DNA from: Thiohalobacter thiocyanaticus
GTDB lineage: Bacteria; Pseudomonadota; Gammaproteobacteria; Thiohalobacterales; Thiohalobacteraceae
Length of the DNA stretch: 64,000 bases
Direction of reading: 5' to 3'
NCBI RefSeq assembly: GCF_002356355.1
Contig: NZ_AP018052.1
Coordinates: 2,902,501-2,966,500 of the forward strand
Made by a program: the position numbers and the translations under genes. Shown piece by piece: positions 1 through 9,806 of the stretch (within the stretch, counting starts at the first letter, position 1; each line of letters begins with the position of its first letter). The notes beneath the pieces were generated by a model. The model saw only the letters and a list, made by a program, of their open reading frames with translations. It made no database searches and was not told the DNA's origin.

Positions 1-494
1 TGAATGGCGATGGCCTGGCCGCTGGTATAGCGCTTGTGGAAATCATCGCGCTCCAGCATACGGGCCACCGTGTGCTTCGAGGCCAGCTGGATCAGATCGG
101 TAACGTCCATATCGTTCATCCAGCTGGAGTTGAACATCACCAGCGTCTTTTCCGGATCCAGGATCTTGAAGATCTGCGCCTCGTAGGTGCGGGCGTTGTC
201 GATCACCTCGTCGCGGGTGAGTGGCTTGCGGGTGACGTTCTTGCCGGTGGGATCACCGATCATGCCGGTGAAATCGCCGATCAGGAAGATGGCCTCGTGT
301 CCCATCTCCTGAAACTGGCGCAATTTGTTCAGCAGCACTGTATGCCCCAGATGCAGATCCGGCGCGGTGGGATCGAAGCCGGCCTTGATGCGCAGCGTGC
401 GGCCGCTGCCGAGCCGCTCGAGCAACTCAGCCTCGACCAGGATCTCGTTCGCCCCACGGCGAATCTCTTCTAGTGCCTGTTGCGGTGTCAGCAT
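1..494 (-). CDS. tyrS: Tyrosyl-tRNA synthetase (N-terminal part, cut by window edge)
   Basis: Class I aminoacyl-tRNA synthetase that charges tRNA-Tyr in the cytoplasm. About 164 N-terminal residues are present; the rest, including the KMSKS loop and S4-like tail, lies left of the window. The reverse-strand translation begins [18 protein letters not shown] and carries the nucleotide-binding HLGH motif (variant HIGH) at residues 48-51, preceded by GFDPTAPDL, and then [16 protein letters not shown], which is typical of TyrRS of the roughly 400-residue type. It is divergent from the M23 peptidase gene, an arrangement common in gammaproteobacteria. The ORF running the other way through this stretch is a shadow of this gene. 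Confidence 0.93.
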   Translation of the reverse strand, partial: MLTPQQALEEIRRGANEILVEAELLERLGSGRTLRIKAGFDPTAPDLHLGHTVLLNKLRQFQEMGHEAIFLIGDFTGMIGDPTGKNVTRKPLTRDEVIDNARTYEAQIFKILDPEKTLVMFNSSWMNDMDVTDLIQLASKHTVARMLERDDFHKRYTSGQAIAI

Positions 495-731
495 GGAATC
501 TCCGGCTTCATTCTGGATGGCGTCTGAGCGCGCCCAAAAGGCGCACAAGTTAACATACTGCAACGAAAGGGACGCGCTAGACTCAAATTCCAGTCGCTCC
601 CGACCGATACCCGGGAAGCAGGGCAGAACACAAAGGGCATGAATCCTGCTATATCCGGAGGCAGTGCACGGCCCATTGACGCCGCCGCCGATCCCGGTTA
701 ACTTCTACGAGGCAAATTATAAGGAAATTCC

Positions 732-2291
732 GTGACCTACTCATCCGTCATCAAAAAGGACTACAAGTCCGTGCTGGAGCCGGAACGCGGCGCCCGCCGA
801 CGCCTCCATCCCCTGCACTGGCTGGTGCTGGGTGCCGTCGCGGTTTCGGGTATATTCCTTTATACCTCCGCACCGGAGCAGGCCTCGGCGAATCTGGAGT
901 CCGCGCAGCCGGAGACGGCGGGCACCGCGGCCGAACAGGCGCTGGATTCCATTTATAAACAAGATATTATCGCGCTTCCCGGACAGGCTGCGCCGGCCCC
1001 CGCCTCGGCATCGGCATCTGCGTCGGGCGAGCCGGAGGACGCCCCCGGCAGCGCCCGTGCCGCGCCCGACCAGCCCGAGTCCGGGACTGCTCCCCGCGCC
1101 ATCCCCGTCACCGCAGCCCCGGCCGAATCCGCTCCCGAGGCCCGCAGCGCCGGAATCCAGGCGCCGACTGAACTGCCCTGGCGCGAGGTCACGGTCAATC
1201 CCGGCGACAGCCTGGCCCGGATCTTCTCCCGGCTGGATCTCAGCCCGCGCAGCCTGCACGAAATCATCCATCTGTCCGATGAGACCCGGCGTCTGACCCG
1301 CATCCACCCGGGCGAGAAGCTGCAGGTCCGCATCGACGACGCCCAGGGCATTGCGGCACTGCGCTACGAATACGACCGCATGCACGCCCTGCTGGTGAGC
1401 CGCACCGAGGACGGCGGCTTCGAGGCCCGTGAGGTCATCCGCGAGCCGCAGCGCAGCCAGGTCACGGCCACCGCAGAGATCGACAGTTCCCTGTTTCTGG
1501 CCGGTCAGGACGCCGGGCTGACCGACAACCTTATTATGGAACTGGCCGGCATCTTCGGCTGGGACATCGACTTCGCCCTGGATATCCGCAAGGGCGACCG
1601 CTTCAGCGTGCTCTACGAAGAACTCTATCTGGAAGGCGAGAAGATCGGCACCGGCGAGATCCTGGCCGCCGAGTTCGTCAGCCAGGGCCGCACCTTCCGG
1701 GCCGTGCGCTATACCACCGCCGAGGGCCGCAGCGATTACTATGCCCCGGACGGGCGCAGCATGCGCAAGGCCTTCCTGCGCACCCCGGTGGCCTTCTCGC
1801 GCATCAGTTCGCGCTTCAACCTCAAGCGCAAGCACCCGGTGCTCAACCGCATCCGCGCCCACAAGGGGGTGGATTACGCCGCGCCCTACGGCACCCCGAT
1901 CAAGGCCACCGGCAGCGGCAAGATCGTCTTCCAGGGCACCAAGGGCGGCTATGGACGCACCGTCATCCTGCAGCATGGCACCCGCTACAGCACCCTGTAT
2001 GCCCACATGTCACGCCATGCCCGCGGCCTGAAGACCGGCAGCCGGGTGCAGCAGGGCCAGGTCATCGGCTATATCGGCAAATCCGGCCTGGCCACCGGCC
2101 CGCATCTGCACTATGAATTCCGCATCGACGGCGCGCACCGCAATCCGCTGACCGTGGACCTGCCCGCCGCCGAACCGATCGAAGCCCGCTACCGCGAGGA
2201 TTTCGAGTCCACGGCTGCACAACTCCTGGCCGAACTGGAACTGGCCGTGCCGGGCACCGCCAGCCAGGTGGCAATGAACCGGCAGGAGTAG
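732..2291 (+). CDS. mepM: M23 family murein DD-endopeptidase (MepM/OapA-like)
   Basis: Predicted peptidoglycan endopeptidase that opens crosslinks during wall growth, anchored in the inner membrane and acting in the periplasm. The 519-residue product has a basic N-terminus, one membrane segment at about residues 28-46, an Ala/Pro-rich linker, a LysM-like OapA domain at about 150-200 (GDSLARIFSRL) and a C-terminal M23 (LytM) domain. Zinc ligands are visible as HKGVD (H377, D381) and HLH (H458, H460). The GTG start at 732 has AAGGAA five bases upstream. The anmK gene begins 34 bp downstream on the same strand, coupling wall cleavage with anhydro-muramic acid recycling. MepM-type is preferred over NlpD-type because of the N-terminal membrane anchor and OapA domain. 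Confidence 0.92.
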   Translation: MTYSSVIKKDYKSVLEPERGARRRLHPLHWLVLGAVAVSGIFLYTSAPEQASANLESAQPETAGTAAEQALDSIYKQDIIALPGQAAPAPASASASASGEPEDAPGSARAAPDQPESGTAPRAIPVTAAPAESAPEARSAGIQAPTELPWREVTVNPGDSLARIFSRLDLSPRSLHEIIHLSDETRRLTRIHPGEKLQVRIDDAQGIAALRYEYDRMHALLVSRTEDGGFEAREVIREPQRSQVTATAEIDSSLFLAGQDAGLTDNLIMELAGIFGWDIDFALDIRKGDRFSVLYEELYLEGEKIGTGEILAAEFVSQGRTFRAVRYTTAEGRSDYYAPDGRSMRKAFLRTPVAFSRISSRFNLKRKHPVLNRIRAHKGVDYAAPYGTPIKATGSGKIVFQGTKGGYGRTVILQHGTRYSTLYAHMSRHARGLKTGSRVQQGQVIGYIGKSGLATGPHLHYEFRIDGAHRNPLTVDLPAAEPIEARYREDFESTAAQLLAELELAVPGTASQVAMNRQE

Positions 2292-2325
2292 GACCGCCGC
2301 GCCGCATCTTCCCTACGGGGGATCT

Positions 2326-3462
2326 ATGGACACCTTCATCGGCCTGATGTCGGGCACCAGCCTCGATGGCATCGACGCCGTAGCGGTACGCTTCCCCCCG
2401 GGCCGGGTCGAACTGCTGGCCGCCCGCACCTTTCCCTTTGATACCCATTTGCGCACCGAACTGCTGGGGCTGATCCAGTCCACCGGCGCCGGCCTGCTGG
2501 ACCGGCTGGGCGAGCTCGACCATCGCCTCGGTCTGCTCTCCGCCGAGGCCGTATCCGCGGTCTGCGAGCAGGCCGGGCTTGCCGCCGACCAGGTCGCGGC
2601 AATTGGCAGCCACGGCCTGACGGTGCTGCACCGCCCGGACGGCCCGCACCCCTTCACCCTGCAGATCGGCGATCCCAACCTGATCGCCGAGCGCACCGGT
2701 ATCACCACCGTGGCCGACTTCCGCCGCCGCGACATCGCCGCCGGCGGCCAGGGCGCTCCCCTGGTTCCGGCCTTCCACGCAGCGCTGTTCACCCGCGCGG
2801 GCAGCCCCCGCGTGGTGGCCAACATCGGCGGCATGGCCAATCTCACCCTGCTCCCGGGCAACGAGGAGACGCCGGTCACCGGCTTCGATACCGGCCCCGG
2901 CAATGTGCTGCTCGACGGCTGGATCCAGCAGCAGCAGGGCCGGCCCTATGACCGCGACGGTGCCTGGTCGGCCACGGGCCGGGTCGACGAGGCCCTGCTC
3001 GCCGGACTGCTGGACGATCCCTATTTCCGCCAGCCCCCGCCCAAGAGCACCGGCCGGGAGCACTTCAATCTGAACTGGCTGCAGCAACGGCTGCTGGGGT
3101 CAGACCGCGCCCCCGAGGACGTGCAGGCCACCCTGGCGGAACTGACCGCCGCCAGCCTGGCCGAGGCCGTACTGCGCGCGGCACAGGATGCAGCGGAACT
3201 GATCGTCTGCGGCGGCGGGGCCTATAACCCGGACCTGCTGCGGCGCATCGCTGCCCGACTGCCGGACATGAAATTGAGCGTTTCCGATGACTATGGCCTG
3301 GCGGCCGAATGGGTGGAGGGCGCGGCCTTTGCCTGGCTGGCGCGGGAAGCCCTGTACGCCAGGCCCGGGAACGTGCCGAGCGTCACCGGGGCCCGGGGGG
3401 AGCGGATACTGGGGGGGATCTATCCGGGCAGCGACAAGCTGCAGGATACAGGAGGCAGGTAA
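2326..3462 (+). CDS. anmK: Anhydro-N-acetylmuramic acid kinase
   Basis: Cytoplasmic kinase of cell-wall recycling that hydrolyses and phosphorylates 1,6-anhydro-MurNAc to MurNAc-6-phosphate. The 378-residue length is normal for the family. The ATP-binding N-terminus GLMSGTSLDGIDAV starts at residue 5, ADFRRRDIAAGGQGAPL follows, and the DTGPGNVLLD sugar-binding and catalytic stretch lies in the middle. It is the second gene of an operon with the M23 endopeptidase, with a 34-bp gap, so the enzyme that opens the wall and the one that recovers its fragments are co-transcribed. It converges with the citrate synthase gene, leaving only 2 bp between stop codons. Confidence 0.95.
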   Translation: MDTFIGLMSGTSLDGIDAVAVRFPPGRVELLAARTFPFDTHLRTELLGLIQSTGAGLLDRLGELDHRLGLLSAEAVSAVCEQAGLAADQVAAIGSHGLTVLHRPDGPHPFTLQIGDPNLIAERTGITTVADFRRRDIAAGGQGAPLVPAFHAALFTRAGSPRVVANIGGMANLTLLPGNEETPVTGFDTGPGNVLLDGWIQQQQGRPYDRDGAWSATGRVDEALLAGLLDDPYFRQPPPKSTGREHFNLNWLQQRLLGSDRAPEDVQATLAELTAASLAEAVLRAAQDAAELIVCGGGAYNPDLLRRIAARLPDMKLSVSDDYGLAAEWVEGAAFAWLAREALYARPGNVPSVTGARGERILGGIYPGSDKLQDTGGR

Positions 3463-3464
3463 CG

Positions 3465-4622
3465 CTACCGCGCCTCGATCGCCACATAGGCCCGCACTGC
3501 CTCCCCGGTATACACCTGGGTCGGGCGGAAGATGCGATTGTCCTTGAGTTGTTCGCGCCAGTGGGCCAGCCAGCCGGCGCAGCGGGCCACAGCGAAGATG
3601 GAAGTGAACTGGTCGCCGGGGATGCCCATTTCCGAGTAGAGGATACCGGAATAGTAATCCACGTTCGGGTACACCCCCTTGGGCCCGAGCCGCTCCGCCG
3701 CGGCCTCCTCCAGCGCCACCGCGGTCTCGAACAGCGGACTGATCTGGCCGCCGCGCTCCTTCATCAGCTCCAGCATCATGTTCTGCAGGATGGTGGCGCG
3801 CGGGTCCTTGACCTTGTATTCCCGGTGGCCCATGCCCCAGATCTTGCGCTTCTCTGCCAGTTGCGCCTCCAGCCAGGGTCTGGCGTTCTCCGGCCGACCG
3901 ATCTCCTGCAGCATCTCCAGCACCCGCTGGTTGGCCCCGCCATGCAGCGGTCCGGCCAGGGTGCCGATGGCCGCGGCCACCACCAGGTAGGGATTGGTCA
4001 GGGTGGAGCCGGCCACCAGGGCGGCAAAGGTCGAGGCGTTGATGGTGTGTTCGGCGTGCAGGATCAGCGAGGCATCCAGGATCCGCGCCAGCAGCGGATC
4101 GGGCTCCTCGCCGGTGAACATGTACAGCAGGTTCTCGGCATAACCCAGGTCCTTGCGCGGGGGGATGGGGTCGTAGCCGTTGCGCAGGTGTTCCCACATC
4201 GCCACCAGGGTCGCCATGCGCGTCAGTATCTTCACTGACATGTTATGGATGTAGTCCGTATCCTCGCACATGTCGGCCCCGCTCAGGCATTCCTCGCCGG
4301 AGTAGAACATGGCCAGCGCAGCCACGGCGGACTGCAGCATCTCCATGGGATGGCCGGTGGCGGGCAGGTATTTCATGATCTCGCGGATGTTGTACCTGAC
4401 CGGGCGGTTGTTGCGCAGCCGGCGGTCGAATTCCTCCAGTTCGACGGCGGTAGGCAGGCGGCCATCGAGCAGCAGCAGGGCGGTCTCTTCGAAGTTGCTG
4501 TAGCGCGCCAGTTCACCGATCTCGTAGCCGCGGTAGGTCAGGATGCCCCGGCTGCCGTCAAGGTCCGAGATATTGGATTTGGTGGCGGGAACGCCTTCCA
4601 GGCCGGGCAGATATTCACTCAT
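3465..4622 (-). CDS. Citrate synthase family enzyme
   Basis: Condenses an acyl-CoA with oxaloacetate. The 385 residues match the short citrate synthase / 2-methylcitrate synthase type. The catalytic triad is visible: H227 in GPLHGGANQ, H266 in GMGHREYK and D322 in NVDYYSG. The signature HTINASTFAALVAGSTLTN is also present. The sequence alone does not separate citrate synthase (TCA cycle) from 2-methylcitrate synthase (propionate). No prpB or prpD gene is adjacent, which favours citrate synthase. It lies alone on the minus strand, 262 bp downstream of the erpA stop, with the erpA terminator hairpin between them. Confidence 0.9.
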   Translation of the reverse strand: MSEYLPGLEGVPATKSNISDLDGSRGILTYRGYEIGELARYSNFEETALLLLDGRLPTAVELEEFDRRLRNNRPVRYNIREIMKYLPATGHPMEMLQSAVAALAMFYSGEECLSGADMCEDTDYIHNMSVKILTRMATLVAMWEHLRNGYDPIPPRKDLGYAENLLYMFTGEEPDPLLARILDASLILHAEHTINASTFAALVAGSTLTNPYLVVAAAIGTLAGPLHGGANQRVLEMLQEIGRPENARPWLEAQLAEKRKIWGMGHREYKVKDPRATILQNMMLELMKERGGQISPLFETAVALEEAAAERLGPKGVYPNVDYYSGILYSEMGIPGDQFTSIFAVARCAGWLAHWREQLKDNRIFRPTQVYTGEAVRAYVAIEAR

Positions 4623-4832
4623 GGTTCATCCCCTGCTGCAGCCGTCAGGCCGTATTTGCGACGTTCTTCCCCGAGGGCAATTCCATGGGATCTGCGCCGC
4701 GGCAATCTCCGAACGACGCAGGTGCAGTATGAGATTGCCACGCTGCGCGCATAGAATCCCTTCGGGCTTCATCATGGGTACCCTACCCTGCGGGTCAGGG
4801 CACCGCAATGACACAAACGGGGCTCCGGAAAT

Positions 4833-4864
4833 GCGAAAGGGGCGCCCGAGGGCGCCCCTTTCGC
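4833..4864 (-). terminator. Rho-independent-type terminator hairpin after erpA
   Basis: Bases 4833-4846 (GCGAAAGGGGCGCC) pair perfectly with 4851-4864 across a 4-nt CGAG loop. The hairpin sits 21 bp downstream of the erpA stop on the minus strand. The U-rich part is inside the stem rather than following it, so it may act from either side. Confidence 0.7.
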
Positions 4865-4884
4865 GGGCAGGAGAAGCCGACGGA

Positions 4885-5250
4885 TCAGGACGGCGAGAAG
4901 GAGGAGCCGCAGCCGCAGGTCGTGGTCGCGTTGGGGTTGCGGATCACGAACTGGGCCCCGTTGAGGTCTTCCTTGTAGTCGATCTCGGCGCCGACCAGGT
5001 ACTGGAAGCTCATCGGGTCGATCAGCAGGGTCACACCGCACTGCTCGACGCTGGTGTCACCGTCCTTGATCTCCTCGTCGAAGGTGAAACCGTACTGGAA
5101 CCCCGAGCAGCCGCCGCCGGAAATGAAGACGCGCAGCTTCAGGTTCGGGTTGTCCTCTTCCTCGATCAGGCCCTTGACCTTCAGCGCCGCTGCCTCGGTG
5201 AAGATCAGCGGGGATTCTTCAGGGGTTTCGACTGCTGCGTTTTCGCTCAT
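4885..5250 (-). CDS. erpA: Iron-sulfur cluster insertion protein ErpA (A-type carrier)
   Basis: Delivers Fe-S clusters to apo-enzymes such as IspG/IspH. The 121-residue product has the three invariant cysteines of A-type carriers: C48 in [11 protein letters not shown] and C112/C114 in CGCGSSF. The start at 5250 (MSENAAV) is chosen because GGAG lies 7 bases upstream; the ATG two codons earlier is too close to that site. A longer in-frame N-terminal extension up to 5319 has no support. It is the last gene of the argC-DUF6776-bactofilin-erpA run and is followed by a strong hairpin. ErpA is preferred over IscA/SufA because of the acidic N-terminal tail and the absence of isc genes nearby. Confidence 0.94.
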   Translation of the reverse strand: MSENAAVETPEESPLIFTEAAALKVKGLIEEEDNPNLKLRVFISGGGCSGFQYGFTFDEEIKDGDTSVEQCGVTLLIDPMSFQYLVGAEIDYKEDLNGAQFVIRNPNATTTCGCGSSFSPS

Positions 5251-5315
5251 GTTCATACTCCGGTTGAAGCGTTTTTCGGAACTGCGGGGCATTATGCAGT
5301 TCCTGAGCGTAGCAG

Positions 5316-5762
5316 TCAAGAATTGTCCTGTGCCACCAGCTGCGGCGGCGACAGGTCTTTCCCTTTTGATTCAATGGGTTTCTTGGTGACAGCCGGCGCC
5401 TTGGCGCCCTGGTGGACCAGATTGCCATTGACCTCGGCCCCCATCGCCATCTCCAGCAGGTGGTAATAGACATTGCCCGTCACCCGCGCCTGCTGACCCA
5501 GTTCGATGCGGCCACTGACATGCACGTCGCCCTCGACCTGGCCGTTGAGCACCACGTTCGCCACCCGGACCTCGCCCTGGATCCGGCCGCGCTCGCTGAG
5601 CATCAGCACGGCCTCGTTCTCGCCGTCGCTGCTGACATTGCCGACGATGCTGCCGTCCACATGCAGTCCGCCGGAAAACTTCAAATCGCCGGTCAGGACC
5701 GTATCCTGGCCCACCAGGGTGTCGATCCGGCCGCTCTGGTGCTTGCGTTTATTCCCCCACAT
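5316..5762 (-). CDS. Bactofilin (polymer-forming cytoskeletal protein)
   Basis: Small beta-helical cytoskeletal protein of the DUF583/bactofilin family that polymerises without nucleotides. In studied bacteria it positions wall enzymes or polarity factors. The 148-residue product has a short basic N-terminus (MWGNKRKHQ), a central beta-helix built of repeats such as [24 protein letters not shown] and QARVTGNV, and a disordered tail. It overlaps the upstream DUF6776 gene by 14 bp, so the two are translationally coupled. The nearby cell-wall genes (M23 peptidase, anmK) make a wall-related role plausible, but that is inference. Confidence 0.9.
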   Translation of the reverse strand: MWGNKRKHQSGRIDTLVGQDTVLTGDLKFSGGLHVDGSIVGNVSSDGENEAVLMLSERGRIQGEVRVANVVLNGQVEGDVHVSGRIELGQQARVTGNVYYHLLEMAMGAEVNGNLVHQGAKAPAVTKKPIESKGKDLSPPQLVAQDNS

Positions 5763-6510
5763 TGGCGTTCTCCTCTGTTGCGGGTATGCCTGCCGCGGTC
5801 TTCCAGGCGAAGGTCCAGTGCTGCGCCTCGCCGCCGCCCCGGGGCTGTGCCCGGACCTCCACTTCGCGGGCCGTGAAGCCGGCGGGCAGGGTCCAGTTGC
5901 CCTCGATGACCTGAAAGTAGCGGTAGCGATAACGGATGGCCGCGGCCGCTTCCGGGTCGGGGGACAGGCTGGCGTGGTCGTAGGCGATCGCCGCGCCGTC
6001 CCGGGTCCCCCTGACGTTGAATTCGATCTCGCCCTGGGCGAGCTGGTCGTTGCTGCCGATCTGCACCATGACCAGGCGGAACCGGAAGCTGCGCGGCCCC
6101 AACCCCCGCGTCAGGCTGAAATCCTGGGCATGGATGCCCTCGATCTCGCGCTCCGGCGCCATGATGCCGCGATAGAAGGCCAGTTCCTCGCGCAGGGCGG
6201 TGATGGTCTGCTCCAGTTGCGCACGGCTGCGGCGATAGTCGGCGTAGGCCTGCTGATCGATCTGTCGGGCCCGCTCGGCCGCGGCGAACTGGCGCTGCAG
6301 TTCGCTGTTGCGTTCCTCGAGCACCGCCACCCGTTGCTGCAGGTCGTCGCGCTCCAGCCGCAGCCGGGTCAGCGCCTCGCGGGAGTGCGATCCTCCCCAG
6401 GTGTATAACAGCCAGCCCCCGGCCAGCACCAGGAACAGGGTCACAAGAACCGCCAGGCGCACGGTCCAGCGCCGGAGGATCAGAACCTCGGTCTTGCCTG
6501 TACCCAGCAT
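5749..6510 (-). CDS. DUF6776-like membrane protein with coiled coil
   Basis: Function unknown. The 253-residue product has a short cytoplasmic start, one membrane segment at about residues 17-40, a coiled coil at about 45-115 (LRLERDDLQQRVAVLEERN and following heptads), then a soluble beta-rich domain of about 130 residues containing QGEIEFNVRGT and WTLPAGFTAREVEV. This layout matches the DUF6776 family of proteobacterial inner-membrane proteins that neighbour bactofilin genes. The 14-bp overlap with bactofilin suggests that it may recruit bactofilin to the membrane (inference). argC ends 14 bp downstream of its start on the same strand side, so transcription may read through from argC. Confidence 0.8.
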   Translation of the reverse strand: MLGTGKTEVLILRRWTVRLAVLVTLFLVLAGGWLLYTWGGSHSREALTRLRLERDDLQQRVAVLEERNSELQRQFAAAERARQIDQQAYADYRRSRAQLEQTITALREELAFYRGIMAPEREIEGIHAQDFSLTRGLGPRSFRFRLVMVQIGSNDQLAQGEIEFNVRGTRDGAAIAYDHASLSPDPEAAAAIRYRYRYFQVIEGNWTLPAGFTAREVEVRAQPRGGGEAQHWTFAWKTAAGIPATEENANVGE

Positions 6511-6523
6511 CCTCAGGCCGGTC

Positions 6524-7555
6524 CTAGGGCAGCAGCGCCGCCGCGCCCAGCCCGGTGGTCTCGTCGAGGCCGAACATCAGGTTCATGTTCTGCACCGCCT
6601 GGCCGGCCGCACCCTTGACCAGGTTGTCGATCACCGACAGCACCACCACGGTCTGCCCGCCGCGCGGATGATGCACAGCCAGGCGGCAGTGGTTGGCGCC
6701 GCGCACGCTGCGCGTCTCGGGATGTGCGCCCAACGGCATCACATCCACGAAGGGCTCGTCGGCGTAGCGCTGCTCGAACAGCGACTGCAGATCGGCCGCG
6801 GCGCCCGTCAGCCGGGCATAGAGGGTGGCATGGATGCCGCGGATCATCGGCGTCAGGTGCGGCACGAAGGTCAACTCCACCGGCTGCTGCGTGGCGGCCC
6901 GCAGCCCCTGCCGGATCTCCGGCTGGTGGCGGTGTCCGGCCACGCCGTAGGCCTTCATGTTCTCGCTGGCCTCGGCCAGCAGGGTACCGACGGCGGCCTT
7001 GCGCCCGGCCCCGCTCACCCCCGACTTGGTATCGGCGATGAGATTGCCGGGCTCGACGAGCCCCTGTTCCAACAACGGCAGGAAACCCAGCTGCACCGCG
7101 GTGGGATAGCAGCCCGGATTGGCCACCAGCCGGGCACCGCGCACGGCCTCGCGGTTGACCTCGGGCAGGCCGTAGACGGCCTCGGCCAGCAACTCCGGGC
7201 AGGCATGCGGCATCCCGTACCAGTGCTCCCATGCGGCCGGGTCGCGCAGGCGGAAATCGGCGGCCAGATCGATGACCTTCACGCCGGCGGCCAGCAGATC
7301 GGGGACCAGTTGCATGGCCGTGCCGTTGGGCGTGGCGAAGAAGACCAGGTCGCAGCCCGGCAGATCGGATTCGTCCGGGTGGGTGAACACCAGATCCACA
7401 TGACCGCGCAGGTTCGGAAACAGATCGGCCAGATGCCGGCCCGCCTCGCCGCGCGACGTCACCGCCCGCAGATCGACCTGCGGATGCGCGGCCAGCAGCC
7501 GCAGCAACTCCACCCCGGTGTACCCGGTTCCACCTACTACTCCGACCTTGATCAT
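6524..7555 (-). CDS. argC: N-acetyl-gamma-glutamyl-phosphate reductase
   Basis: Third step of arginine biosynthesis: NADPH-dependent reduction of N-acetylglutamyl-phosphate to the semialdehyde. The 343-residue product has the Rossmann motif [10 protein letters not shown] at residues 5-14 and the catalytic cysteine C149 in [10 protein letters not shown]. The start at 7555 (MIKVGVVGG) is preferred over an in-frame ATG 15 bp earlier because the shorter form matches family length and has an ACAGG-like site upstream. It heads the minus-strand run argC, DUF6776, bactofilin, erpA, and is divergent from the ClC transporter gene. Confidence 0.95.
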   Translation of the reverse strand: MIKVGVVGGTGYTGVELLRLLAAHPQVDLRAVTSRGEAGRHLADLFPNLRGHVDLVFTHPDESDLPGCDLVFFATPNGTAMQLVPDLLAAGVKVIDLAADFRLRDPAAWEHWYGMPHACPELLAEAVYGLPEVNREAVRGARLVANPGCYPTAVQLGFLPLLEQGLVEPGNLIADTKSGVSGAGRKAAVGTLLAEASENMKAYGVAGHRHQPEIRQGLRAATQQPVELTFVPHLTPMIRGIHATLYARLTGAAADLQSLFEQRYADEPFVDVMPLGAHPETRSVRGANHCRLAVHHPRGGQTVVVLSVIDNLVKGAAGQAVQNMNLMFGLDETTGLGAAALLP

Positions 7556-7701
7556 GAGCCTGTTTCCCATCGGGCCTGCGGCCCGGATTCACGTGTCCAT
7601 CCTCGAACTGAACGCGTCGGTACATCCCGGCGCCGTTCGACTGACGCCTGCGGTATTCAAGCAATAACCTTGCCGACACCGACCGGCGTGGTTAGCATGG
7701 T

Positions 7702-9102
7702 ATGAAATTTACCCGCCTGCTGCACCCGATTGTCCTCCGCGGGGCGGACAGGGCCCTCGTGGCCGCGGACACAATCAAACCTGATCATCCCATGCTGCAA
7801 CGAATCCGCCGCTCCAGTCGCCGTCTGCTCTCGCCCGACGTCTGGAAGGTCCGCATCCTGTTCTGGAGCGGTGCGGTGCTGGTCGGCCTGCTCGCCACCC
7901 TGTTCGCCTGGGGCACCGAGTGGGCCAACCACCTGTTCAGCCGGGAGGTCGTCGCACGCAGCGCCTGGCTGCCCCTGCTGATCACGCCGCTGGGCCTGCT
8001 GCTGATCGTCTGGCTGACCCGCCGCTTCGTGCCGGAGGCGCGCGGCAGCGGGATCCCGCAGGCCATCGCCGCGCTCAGTCTGACCGACCACAACAACCGC
8101 AGCCGGCTGCTCTCGTTCCGCATCGCCCTGGGCAAGATCGGCCTGTGCTGGCTGGGCATGCTCAGCGGCGCCTCCATCGGCCGCGAAGGGCCGACGGTGC
8201 ATATCGGCGCGGCCATCATGTTCTCGCTGGGCCGTTTCGCCCGCTTCCCGCACCATTACATGGACCGGGGACTGATCCTGGCCGGCGGCGCGGCCGGCAT
8301 TGCGGCGGCCTTCAACACGCCGCTGGCCGGTATCCTGTTCGCCATCGAGGAGATGGGGCGCTCGTTCGAGGAACGCACCAGCGGCACCCTGCTCACGGCC
8401 GTGTTCCTGGCCGGCATCACCGCCGTGGCGCTCCAGGGCAATTACACCTATTTCGGTACCAGCGCGGCCCTGCTCGCCCCGGGCGAGATGCTGATTCCCA
8501 TCCTGGTCTGCGGCGTGGTCGGCGGCATCCTCGGCGGCGGCTTCTCCCAGCTGTTGCTGTGGAGCACCCGGCGTCTGGCCGGCCTGGGTCGGCGCCACCC
8601 CTACGCCCTGGCCCTGACCTGCGGTCTGCTGATTGCCGGCATCGGAATCCTGGCCGGCGGCACCACCTACGGCACCGGTTACGCCCAGGCCCAGGCCATC
8701 ATCACCGAAAGCGGCGAGTCCGGGACCGGATTCGCCCTGCTCAAGATGCTGGCGACCTGGGTCTCCTACCTCAGCGGCATCCCGGGCGGCATCTTCGCCC
8801 CCTCGCTGGCGGCCGGCGCCGGCGTGGGCGCCGGCCTGGCGGACTGGCTGCCGGCCTTCCCTGCCGCCGCGATCATCATCCTCGGCATGACCGCCTATTT
8901 CACCGGCGTGGTGCAGACCCCCATCACCGCCTTCGTCATCATCATGGAAATGACCGACAACACCGACCTGCTGCTGCCGTTGATGGCCACGGCCTTCATC
9001 GCCTACGCCGTCTCCCGCGTGCTGTGTCCTCAGCCCCTGTACCGCGCCCTGGCCGAGCAGTTTCTCGCCACGGCGCGACCCGCCAAGGACAAATCCCTAT
9101 AA
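7702..9102 (+). CDS. ClC-type chloride channel/transporter
   Basis: Inner-membrane ClC protein, probably a Cl-/H+ antiporter used in acid or ion homeostasis. The 466 residues give a series of long hydrophobic segments with the family selectivity signatures GSGIP (115-119), GREGP (160-164, gating glutamate E162) and GIPGGIFAPSLAAGAG. FAIEEM contains the internal proton-transfer glutamate region. No cytoplasmic CBS domains follow. The first 30 residues before MLQRIRRS are not conserved-looking, so the true start could be at 7792; neither ATG has a good ribosome site. It is followed 29 bp later by the DUF4126 gene. Confidence 0.9.
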   Translation: MKFTRLLHPIVLRGADRALVAADTIKPDHPMLQRIRRSSRRLLSPDVWKVRILFWSGAVLVGLLATLFAWGTEWANHLFSREVVARSAWLPLLITPLGLLLIVWLTRRFVPEARGSGIPQAIAALSLTDHNNRSRLLSFRIALGKIGLCWLGMLSGASIGREGPTVHIGAAIMFSLGRFARFPHHYMDRGLILAGGAAGIAAAFNTPLAGILFAIEEMGRSFEERTSGTLLTAVFLAGITAVALQGNYTYFGTSAALLAPGEMLIPILVCGVVGGILGGGFSQLLLWSTRRLAGLGRRHPYALALTCGLLIAGIGILAGGTTYGTGYAQAQAIITESGESGTGFALLKMLATWVSYLSGIPGGIFAPSLAAGAGVGAGLADWLPAFPAAAIIILGMTAYFTGVVQTPITAFVIIMEMTDNTDLLLPLMATAFIAYAVSRVLCPQPLYRALAEQFLATARPAKDKSL

Positions 9103-9131
9103 TGGTTTTCCCGGGCAACTGAGGGCACGGC

Positions 9132-9806
9132 ATGGATCCGGTCGTACAAACCATCGCACTGACCATGGGCGTGGCCTGGGCCAGCGGCATCAACCTGTAT
9201 GCCGCCGTCTTCATGCTCGGCTACATGGGTATGACCGGCCACATGGAACTGCCGCCGGACCTGCAGGTGCTGGCCGACCCGCTGGTGCTGGCCGCGGCCG
9301 GCTTCATGTACTGCGTGGAGTTCTTCGCCGACAAGACCCCCGGCGTGGACACCGGCTGGGACGGCATCCACACCTTCATCCGCATTCCGGCCGGGGCGAT
9401 CCTGGCGGCCGGCGCAGTGGGCGATGTCAGCCAGGCGGCCCAGATCGCCGCCGGCCTGGTCGGCGGCAGCCTGGCGGCCGGGGCGCATGCCACCAAGGCC
9501 GGGTCGCGGGTGCTGGTCAACACCTCGCCCGAGCCCTTCAGCAACTGGGCCGCCTCGCTCGGGGAGGATGTCGTCGTCATCGCCGGGCTGTGGACAGCAT
9601 TGAATCATCCCTGGATCTTTCTGGGCCTGCTGCTTGTCTTTATCCTTGCCATGATCTGGTTGCTGCCGAAGTTGTGGCGCGGCATCCGCCGGGTCTTCCG
9701 TTTTCTGATCAATCGCATCAGCGGCCGGCGCGAGGCACAGGCCTCGCCACCGCAACCGCTAAACCGACCCACTCTGCCCGGGCAGGAGGACAGACACACC
9801 CCATGA
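9132..9806 (+). CDS. DUF4126 family membrane protein
   Basis: Function unknown. The 224-residue polytopic membrane protein opens with ALTMGVAWASGINLYAAV and contains VEFFADKTPGVDTGWD and HATKAGSRVLVNTSPEPFSNW, features of the DUF4126 family. About five or six hydrophobic segments are visible, followed by a basic, cytoplasmic-looking C-terminus. A GAGGG site lies upstream of the ATG. Its stop codon overlaps the start of the thioredoxin-like gene (ATGA), so the pair is translationally coupled. The substrate, if it is a transporter, cannot be told from the sequence. Confidence 0.85.
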   Translation: MDPVVQTIALTMGVAWASGINLYAAVFMLGYMGMTGHMELPPDLQVLADPLVLAAAGFMYCVEFFADKTPGVDTGWDGIHTFIRIPAGAILAAGAVGDVSQAAQIAAGLVGGSLAAGAHATKAGSRVLVNTSPEPFSNWAASLGEDVVVIAGLWTALNHPWIFLGLLLVFILAMIWLLPKLWRGIRRVFRFLINRISGRREAQASPPQPLNRPTLPGQEDRHTP